Origin: Phyllobacteriaceae bacterium
GTDB lineage: Bacteria; Pseudomonadota; Alphaproteobacteria; Rhizobiales; Devosiaceae
Assembly (NCBI GenBank): GCA_012799265.1
Contig: JAAZLP010000415.1
Span: 1 to 28,658 of the forward strand
DNA: 28,658 nt
Direction: 5' to 3'
In this document: in pieces, positions 23,013 to 28,658 of the stretch
How the letters are laid out: each line of letters starts with the position of its first letter
Numbering within the stretch: the stretch's first letter is position 1
Made by a program: the position numbers and the translations under genes
The notes under the pieces: generated by a model
What the model saw: the letters and a program-made list of their open reading frames with translations, nothing else
What the model was told of the DNA's origin: nothing
Databases searched by the model: none

Positions 23013-26000
23013 ATGCTTAAGAGCAGAATGGCCATTTCGGCACTTGCAGTCATGGTGGCTGCATTCCCCGTTTTGGCTGAGGAGGAGCGCAGCACGGCAG
23101 CTTTGGGAGAAAGGCCGATCTGGGTGCGCAACCCAGCGATTGCCCCCGATGGCCAGACGCTCAGCTTTACGTATCGCGGCCGTATTTTTGTGGTCGACGC
23201 GGCGGGTGGCCTCGCGGTGCCCCTGACCCCGAGCGGCAATTACAGCCATAGCGCCGTCTGGTCGGCCGATTCTGAACGGCTTTCCTTTGCGTCCGATCTC
23301 AATGGCGATGACGACGTCTATGTCAGCGATTTTTCCGGAACATTGCAGCGCCTGACCTGGTCGGCGGCGGCTGAAGTCCCCACCAGCTTTTCGCCCGATG
23401 GCAAAGACATCCTCTACACCGCTCCGCGCCTCGGTGATGCCGAGCTGAGTGTTCAGGCCGCGCTTTCCTTTGGTACGCAGCTCTATTCGGTGGACACAGA
23501 AACAGGGCGAGAAGCCCTTGTGCTGCCCAATATCGCGCTGGAAGCGGCCTGGAATGGAGACCGGACCCAGCTTGCCTATACCTATAACCCGACGCTCGAC
23601 CCCGACGAGCGCCAGCATCGGGTCGCTGCCAATGCGCGCTCCATCTGGATCTATAAACCCGCCACCGGCAAGCATGAGCGCCTGTTCCCGGAAGACGGCA
23701 TCGATCGGCACAATCCGGTCTGGGGCCCCGACGGTCAGTCGCTTTATTATCTCTCCGAGGCGACGGGCTGGCTCAATGCCTGGCGCGTGGATCTGGCGAC
23801 AGGCGAAGAAACCCAGCTCACCCAGTTTGATGGCGATCCGGTGCGGCACCTCTCGGTCGCCAATGACGGCACCATTGCTTTTGCCAATCGCGGTCGCATC
23901 TATGTCAAAGCCACTGATGCCGATGAACCTCGTGCCATTGAGCTCTTGACACTCGAGCAGCGTGCCATACGCAGCGACAACTTCCATGCCGAATACAAGC
24001 CTGGCCTCGCCTCCTCGCCGTCGGGCGAGCATTTCGCCATCATAGCGAACGCCGATGTCTTCCTGCAGGACACGGCCGGCAATTTCCGACAGCTCACATC
24101 CACACCCGGCGAAGAAAATGACCCGGTCTTCTCGCCCAATGGCACTCTTCTCGCCTATGCCGCGCAGCGCGACCACAAATGGGGCATCTACGCGGTGGAC
24201 CTGACCCCGGCTGACGACCAGTCGGGCCTCGCACCGCAATATGAAGAGATCGCCCTCTACGTGCCTGAAGATGGCAATGCCTATCAGCCATCGTTCTCGC
24301 CCGACGGCACCAAGATCGCGTTTGTTGCCGACCGCCGCGAGGTCAAAGTTCTTGATCTCGAAAGCCGCGAGATCACGACGCTCTTTGACGAGAGCGATTA
24401 CAACTCCGTCTACAATGACGGCGACATTAGCTTTGCTTGGTCGCCAAATTCGCTGGATCTCCTAGTCAACTGGCGCGCCATGGGTGGCTCTGAAAACCGA
24501 CGCGTGGCGATTGTGCCCGCGGATGGGAGCGCAAGACCGCGCCCCATCGGCAACACCACGACGATGTTTGGCCCCTTCTGGACGCCAGACGGCACCCAGA
24601 TCATTGGCCAGACCCTGCTCTACGGGGCCCGCAACGCGCAGCTGCGACCAACAGGGGCGACCGATCTTTATCGCGTCTTCATCTCCGAAGAGGCGCGTCG
24701 CGACTTTCTCGATACGATGGAAGGGCTCGACACTGGCTTTGACAGCGATGACGAGGGCAATCCCGTCGTGCGCCGTTACCAGCCGGACGCCTTGCGCAGT
24801 CGCGCTCTTGAGGGACGTTTGACCCCAGATGGGCTCAACGCTATTAGCGTCTTCCCGGTCGACGCACAGACGCTGGTGACGGTCGCACAAACCGGCCAGT
24901 GGACGTTCACTTTGAGCGCATTGAGCCTGCTCGATGGCAGCACCTCGGTCATTGGCTCCTTTGATGCGCCGGGTGCTCAGCGAATTTCAGCCCTGCCGGA
25001 ACAGGGTATCATCGACGTCATGACCAGCGACGCAATCGTGCGCGTTTCCATCTCGGACCCGCGCCAGGTCACGCACATCCCATCCAACCTGTTCTATTCT
25101 CGTGACGCAGACGCCGCGCGTCTTGCTGCGTTTGAGCAGGCCTGGGCAGATGTGAAGTATCGCTATTATGACCCTGCCCATGAGGGTCGCGACTGGGATG
25201 CCATCGGCGCCAAATACCGCCAGTATCTGAGCTCGATCGCCAGCGATCGCGAGCTCAAGGAACTGCTTGCGGCCATGTATGGTGAGCTTTCCGCGTCTCA
25301 TCTCTTTGTCAGATATGGTGGTCCGGAGGGGGCGCGTGCGGATATCGGTACCGAGCATGACGCCATCGGCGCCTATCTCGACCATGGCTATACAGGCCCC
25401 GGCCGGCGCATTGCTGCCATCCTGCCCCATGGCCCGCTCGACCGGAACAATATCGACGTTGAACCGGGCGACATCATCTCGTCCATCAACGGCCACCCCG
25501 TCCCCGATGCGGGCGGTATTGATCGGCTCCTTGAGCTCAATGTTGGGCGACCTGCTCTGGTCGGCGTAACCGACGCTGAGACCAAGGAAGAGCGCTTTTA
25601 TACCATCAAGCCCATCGGCCCCGGAGAGGAGAACCGTTTGGCAAAGGCGCGCCTGATCGAAGCGCGTCGGGAAATGGTGGCGCGACTTTCCAATCAATGC
25701 GTCGCCTATCAGCACGTCCCGGCGATGAGCAACGAGCACTATCTCGATCTCCTGGGCAATCTCACCGCCCAGCGCGGTATCGCCAAGGCCGCGCTGATCG
25801 ATGTGCGCTCCAACACCGGCGGCAATCTCACGCGCGAACTCATTACCCTGCTGACCGGCGAGGCCTATTCGACCATTGGCACCGATGGCGGCCCGCAGGA
25901 GATCGAGCCGGATAATCGCTGGGTCTGGCCAAGCGCCATTGTCGTCGACAGCTTCGGCTATTCTGACGGCTCGGTGTTCCCACAGGCCTATCGGGACAAC

Positions 26001-26276
26001 GAGATCGGGCCGATCGTGGGTGATGTGGTGCTCAACACCGGCACCGCGCTCAGCACGATCCAGAGCAAACTCGTCCCGGGCCTCTCGCATGCCCTGCCTG
26101 TCCTGCCCAATCGCCGGATGGATGGCACGCTCTACGAGAACAATGTGATCCAGCCCGATATCCATGTGCCGTTTGATCCCAACCGCGTCGGTCTTAATGT
26201 CGACCCGCAGCTGGAAGCGGCCGTTGCGGCTCTCATGGCCGAGATCGGTGTGGATGCCGACTGCCGATTGCCATAA
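23013..26276 (+). CDS. Exported tricorn-type S41 serine protease
   Basis: The 1087-residue protein begins with a signal peptide (MLKSRMAISALAVMVAAFPVLA), so it acts in the periplasm or outside. Residues about 30-680 carry PD40/TolB-like beta-propeller repeats (for example WVRNPAIAPDGQTLSFTYRG, YQPSFSPDGTKIAFVADR). About 705-775 is the tricorn C1 segment; 790-870 is a PDZ domain (GRRIAAILPHGPLDRN, VEPGDIISSINGHPV); the S41 core ends the protein. The tricorn catalytic residues can be matched: S762-H763 in ELSASHLFV, S984-D985 in FGYSDGSVF, and E1042 in LYENNVIQPDI. The oxyanion-side motif DVRSNTGGNL departs from the usual DVRxNGGG. Tricorn degrades peptides in some archaea and bacteria; here a peptide-scavenging or quality-control role outside the cytoplasm is inferred. 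Confidence 0.88.
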   Translation: MLKSRMAISALAVMVAAFPVLAEEERSTAALGERPIWVRNPAIAPDGQTLSFTYRGRIFVVDAAGGLAVPLTPSGNYSHSAVWSADSERLSFASDLNGDDDVYVSDFSGTLQRLTWSAAAEVPTSFSPDGKDILYTAPRLGDAELSVQAALSFGTQLYSVDTETGREALVLPNIALEAAWNGDRTQLAYTYNPTLDPDERQHRVAANARSIWIYKPATGKHERLFPEDGIDRHNPVWGPDGQSLYYLSEATGWLNAWRVDLATGEETQLTQFDGDPVRHLSVANDGTIAFANRGRIYVKATDADEPRAIELLTLEQRAIRSDNFHAEYKPGLASSPSGEHFAIIANADVFLQDTAGNFRQLTSTPGEENDPVFSPNGTLLAYAAQRDHKWGIYAVDLTPADDQSGLAPQYEEIALYVPEDGNAYQPSFSPDGTKIAFVADRREVKVLDLESREITTLFDESDYNSVYNDGDISFAWSPNSLDLLVNWRAMGGSENRRVAIVPADGSARPRPIGNTTTMFGPFWTPDGTQIIGQTLLYGARNAQLRPTGATDLYRVFISEEARRDFLDTMEGLDTGFDSDDEGNPVVRRYQPDALRSRALEGRLTPDGLNAISVFPVDAQTLVTVAQTGQWTFTLSALSLLDGSTSVIGSFDAPGAQRISALPEQGIIDVMTSDAIVRVSISDPRQVTHIPSNLFYSRDADAARLAAFEQAWADVKYRYYDPAHEGRDWDAIGAKYRQYLSSIASDRELKELLAAMYGELSASHLFVRYGGPEGARADIGTEHDAIGAYLDHGYTGPGRRIAAILPHGPLDRNNIDVEPGDIISSINGHPVPDAGGIDRLLELNVGRPALVGVTDAETKEERFYTIKPIGPGEENRLAKARLIEARREMVARLSNQCVAYQHVPAMSNEHYLDLLGNLTAQRGIAKAALIDVRSNTGGNLTRELITLLTGEAYSTIGTDGGPQEIEPDNRWVWPSAIVVDSFGYSDGSVFPQAYRDNEIGPIVGDVVLNTGTALSTIQSKLVPGLSHALPVLPNRRMDGTLYENNVIQPDIHVPFDPNRVGLNVDPQLEAAVAALMAEIGVDADCRLP

Positions 26277-26295
26277 GGGCGATCTACGCACCAAA

Positions 26296-26325
26296 AAGAA
26301 AGGCGCCCTTTTGGGCGCCTTTCTT
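26296..26325. terminator. Bidirectional terminator between tricorn protease and gdhA
   Basis: A perfect 13-bp stem, AAGAAAGGCGCCC with GGGCGCCTTTCTT, has a TTTT loop. It is bordered by A's on the left and T-rich sequence on the right, so it can stop transcription from both convergent genes. It lies 20 bp after the protease stop and 35 bp from the gdhA stop. Confidence 0.9.
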
Positions 26326-26360
26326 GTCCGAAGTCTTTACCGCGCCTGCGGCTGACCTTT

Positions 26361-27626
26361 TCAACCAGCGAAGAACGGCTGGGTGCCGTGGGCTTCAATG
26401 GCGGTGGCCAGACGGCCAAGGGCATGGATATAGGCAGCCGAGCGACCCGAGACGTTGCGGTCCTTCACGATCTGCCAGACAGCAGCGCCTTCGCGCTCCA
26501 TGGCCTTCTTGAGGCGGGCATGGATTTCCTCGACGTCCCAGTAGAAGCCCTGACGGTTCTGTACCCATTCGAAATAGGAAACAGTCACGCCGCCAGCATT
26601 GGCCAGAATGTCGGGCAGGACGATGGTGCCCTTTTCGTTGAGGATCTTGTCGGCATCCGGGGTGATCGGGCCGTTTGCGAGTTCGAGGACAACCTTGGCC
26701 TTGATCGAACCGGCATTTTCCTTGGTGATCATGTCTTCGAGCGCGGCCGGTACCAGCAGGTCGGCTTCGACCGAGAGCAGGTCATCGGCAGCAATGACGG
26801 TGGCGCCGAGTTCAGCCGCCATGTCGGCAACGCGACGGCCAGCATTCTTGCCAGCGATCAGCTTTTCGACATCGAGGCCGCCCGGACGGTAAATGGCACC
26901 AGCCGAGTCGGAGACGGCCACGACCGAGTTGCCATCGGCAGCGGTCAGGCGCGCATAGTACTGGCCAGCATTGCCGAAGCCCTGGATGGCGACGGTGTGA
27001 TCCTTGTCGAGACCCAGCTCATTGGCGAGGTGACGGACGAGGTAAAAGCCACCGCGGGCGGTCGCGTCATTGCGGCCCAGCGAACCACCAAGGGCGATCG
27101 GCTTGCCGGTGATGACAGCCGGGGTCACCTGGCCGGTGATCTGGTTATATTCGTCGCTCATCCAACCCATGATCATGGCGTTGGTATAGACGTCCGGTGC
27201 CGGGATATCGCGGTCCGGGCCAATGGTGTTGGCGAAGGCCTGGACATAGGCGCGCGACAGGCGTTCCAGCTCGGACTTGGAGAGCTGGCGCGGGTCGACG
27301 CGGATCGCGCCCTTGCCGCCACCATAGGGCAGGTTCATCACGGCGCATTTGAAGGTCATCCAGAAGGCGAGCGTTTCGACTTCTTCGATGGTGCTGTCGG
27401 GATGGAAGCGGATGCCGCCCTTGGTCGGGCCGCGGGTGTCGTCATAGCGGCAGCGCCAGGCAAGGAACGACTTGCGCGAACCGTCATCCATACGGATGAG
27501 CAGACGGGTCTTGGTCGTCTCTCGCGGGTATTTGAGTTTCTCGGTAACGTCCGGATCGATCTGCAGATGGTTGGCAGCTTCTTCCAGGCGGATGAGCGCG
27601 CGGTCGAGCAGGGTCTCGTCGGACAT
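26361..27626 (-). CDS. gdhA: Glutamate dehydrogenase (Glu/Leu/Phe/Val family)
   Basis: The 421-residue enzyme interconverts glutamate and 2-oxoglutarate plus ammonia. It has the substrate-binding K93 in MTFKCAVMNLPYGGGKGA, catalytic K105 in the same stretch, and D145 in IPAPDVYTN. The nucleotide-binding VAIQGFGNAGQYYARL is the usual GxGNxG motif. The length fits hexameric NAD-type enzymes of the short class rather than the giant 180-kDa form. Cofactor choice cannot be settled by eye. The ATG at 27626 follows GAGGGG with 6-nt spacing. A CGCAT/ATGCG hairpin (27662-27675) and CCACA/TGTGG repeat (27687-27697) lie in the leader. It is divergent from the Rnk-like gene. Confidence 0.95.
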   Translation of the reverse strand: MSDETLLDRALIRLEEAANHLQIDPDVTEKLKYPRETTKTRLLIRMDDGSRKSFLAWRCRYDDTRGPTKGGIRFHPDSTIEEVETLAFWMTFKCAVMNLPYGGGKGAIRVDPRQLSKSELERLSRAYVQAFANTIGPDRDIPAPDVYTNAMIMGWMSDEYNQITGQVTPAVITGKPIALGGSLGRNDATARGGFYLVRHLANELGLDKDHTVAIQGFGNAGQYYARLTAADGNSVVAVSDSAGAIYRPGGLDVEKLIAGKNAGRRVADMAAELGATVIAADDLLSVEADLLVPAALEDMITKENAGSIKAKVVLELANGPITPDADKILNEKGTIVLPDILANAGGVTVSYFEWVQNRQGFYWDVEEIHARLKKAMEREGAAVWQIVKDRNVSGRSAAYIHALGRLATAIEAHGTQPFFAG

Positions 27627-27746
27627 AGGTTACCCCTCAAGATGACAGGAAATACGCAGGACGCATAAAAATGCGGCACACAACTGCCACAATGTGGTCC
27701 GTTAGGTCAATAATCCTGCCCCATAATGACCTGAAATAATCTTCTC

Positions 27747-27781
27747 TGCCCATTGACTGGGCAAATCGAGCCCTGAATATA
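27747..27781 (+). promoter_or_regulatory. Putative promoter and overlapping inverted repeat of the Rnk-like gene
   Basis: TTGACT at 27753-27758 and AATATA at 27776-27781 are 17 bp apart, a good sigma-70 arrangement; the ATG follows at 27805. The -35 sits inside an inverted repeat TGCCCA/TGGGCA (27747-27763), which may be an operator. No clear ribosome-binding site precedes the ATG. Confidence 0.5.
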
Positions 27782-27804
27782 GATCGCCCAATCCCGATGG
27801 TCCG

Positions 27805-28188
27805 ATGCCTAACTCCCTGCCGCTGCCCGATATCACCATCAACCATGATGACTATAATCGCGTGCTGACGCTGGCAGAGCGCTCGGTTCACACCATGCCC
27901 TATGTCTCGGCCTATCTGGAGCGGGAGCTCAAGCGTGCCGAGCTCTGCGATCCTTGGGAGCCGGCCGGCGTCTCCATGGGCCAGAGGGTCATGTTCCGGC
28001 TCGATGATGATCTGCAGGTCCGGCTGGGGCGGCTGACCTATCCGAACCGTCCCTTCGGCGAAAAGGGCAATGTGCCCATTCTCGGCCCGGTTGGCGCCGC
28101 GCTTATCGGCATGCGCCGCAATTCCTCGATTGAATGGCTCGATGGTGATCGCACCCGCGTGCTGACCGTGCTTGATTACGGCTGGTAA
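27805..28188 (+). CDS. Rnk-like GreA/GreB C-terminal domain protein
   Basis: The 127-residue protein has a helical N-terminus (MPYVSAYLERELKRAELCDP) and a GreA/GreB C-terminal domain: VSMGQRVMFRLDDD, VRLGRLTYPNRPFGEKGNVP, then ILGPVGAALIGMRRNSSIEW. This is the layout of Rnk (regulator of nucleoside diphosphate kinase), which lacks the long coiled-coil finger of GreA and binds RNA polymerase without cleaving RNA. The family name comes from E. coli and Pseudomonas; the role here is inferred. The stop codon abuts the stop codon of the convergent CPBP gene with no gap. Confidence 0.85.
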   Translation: MPNSLPLPDITINHDDYNRVLTLAERSVHTMPYVSAYLERELKRAELCDPWEPAGVSMGQRVMFRLDDDLQVRLGRLTYPNRPFGEKGNVPILGPVGAALIGMRRNSSIEWLDGDRTRVLTVLDYGW

Positions 28189-28658
28189 TCAGGACGCAAA
28201 GCCGTTCCGGTCGATCAGCACCCAGAGCACGAAGACGTCGGTCAGCCCATGGGCGATGCTGACATAGAAGGTCGATCCCGTTCGCCAGGCGATCCAGGCC
28301 CAGAAAAGGCCCAATAGCGCCGCGCCGCCGATCAGCGAGATGGCCCCGCCGTCAAAGATCACGCCATGACTGAGCGCCAGCGGTATCTGCCAGCCGACGA
28401 ATAGAAGCCAGCTCAGCCAGAAGCCCAGTATGGGCCTCTCCCGGAACGTCGCCATGAAGCCGCCGCGCCAGGCAGCTTCTTCCATGGGCGCATTGATCAT
28501 GGCCAGCATCAGCGCGAGATACATCCCACCTTGAGTCAGCATGGATGTGTTGGGTACAAAGGTGATGAGCGCGACGAGCAGCACCTGAACCAGCAGCAGC
28601 GGAATGATCCACCAGTCCCGCCAGGGCAGTTTTTCCGAAAAGAGCCTTCCGTCATTGC
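28189..28658 (-). CDS. CPBP family intramembrane metalloprotease (5' partial)
   Basis: The frame stays open to the right edge (reading NDGRLFSEKLPWRDWWIIP inward), so the N-terminus is outside the window; the internal GTG at 28584 is not the start. The visible 156 residues contain several hydrophobic segments and the CPBP motifs EEAAWRG (glutamates and arginine), a histidine in LALSHG, and a second histidine in IAHGLTD. Relatives are Rce1-type CAAX proteases and bacteriocin-immunity proteins. No bacteriocin genes are visible here, and the substrate is unknown. Confidence 0.87.
   Translation of the reverse strand, partial: NDGRLFSEKLPWRDWWIIPLLLVQVLLVALITFVPNTSMLTQGGMYLALMLAMINAPMEEAAWRGGFMATFRERPILGFWLSWLLFVGWQIPLALSHGVIFDGGAISLIGGAALLGLFWAWIAWRTGSTFYVSIAHGLTDVFVLWVLIDRNGFAS

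Noticed and set aside
26388..27668. A 426-codon plus-strand frame opposite gdhA
   Set aside because: It is a codon-bias shadow of the glutamate dehydrogenase gene.

Overview
The window looks like a chromosomal segment of an alphaproteobacterium of the order Hyphomicrobiales (Rhizobiales), perhaps Devosia-like. I infer this from the high G+C, the gene families and two gene blocks: hemC-hemD-mitofilin-hemY, and dapF-mtaB-ftsY-ispZ. There is no rRNA or phylogenetic marker to fix the genus. Nothing resembles a prophage, an insertion sequence or a CRISPR array. The genes are mostly housekeeping, with a few accessory insertions. The two outermost genes run off the window.

Layout. (1) 2-2950: a membrane-bound PAS-GGDEF-EAL protein (5' end cut off) and a FeeM-like N-acyl amino acid synthase. 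(2) 3015-7429, minus strand: the tetrapyrrole operon hemC-hemD-mitofilin (Mic60-like)-hemY, with a tRNA-Thr(CGU) gene 12 bp behind it. (3) 7486-10273, plus strand: tsaD-gpsA-yciI-EVE, divergent from hemC. (4) 10384-14564, minus strand: dapF-mtaB-ftsY-ispZ, which covers lysine/peptidoglycan precursor synthesis, tRNA modification, the SRP receptor and an inner-membrane septation protein. (5) 14743-18737: two convergent CelD-like acyltransferases and a soluble chemoreceptor. (6) 18766-21004: ffh-rpsP behind a long structured leader, closed by a strong terminator. (7) 21046-21629: a BrnT/BrnA toxin-antitoxin pair with its own terminator, placed where rimM-trmD-rplS would often follow rpsP. (8) 21734-26276: leuB divergent from a large exported tricorn-type protease. 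(9) 26361-28658: glutamate dehydrogenase divergent from an Rnk/GreA-like gene, then a CPBP membrane protease (5' end cut off).

How the genes work together. FtsY and Ffh, the two GTPases of co-translational membrane targeting, lie about 6.5 kb apart on opposite strands. MtaB and TsaD act on the same nucleoside: TsaD helps make t6A37 and MtaB methylthiolates it to ms2t6A37. The adjacent tRNA-Thr reads an ANN codon and is a plausible substrate. HemC and HemD make uroporphyrinogen III, and the mitofilin and HemY proteins are membrane partners usually found with them in alphaproteobacteria.

Most notable points: the BrnTA module between two nearly identical terminator hairpins, a pair of 57-nt coding-capable palindromic repeats at the 3' ends of convergent genes, the structured ffh leader, the exported tricorn protease with an intact catalytic tetrad, and the FeeM-like gene beside a c-di-GMP enzyme. 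I did not find a clearly new multi-gene system.
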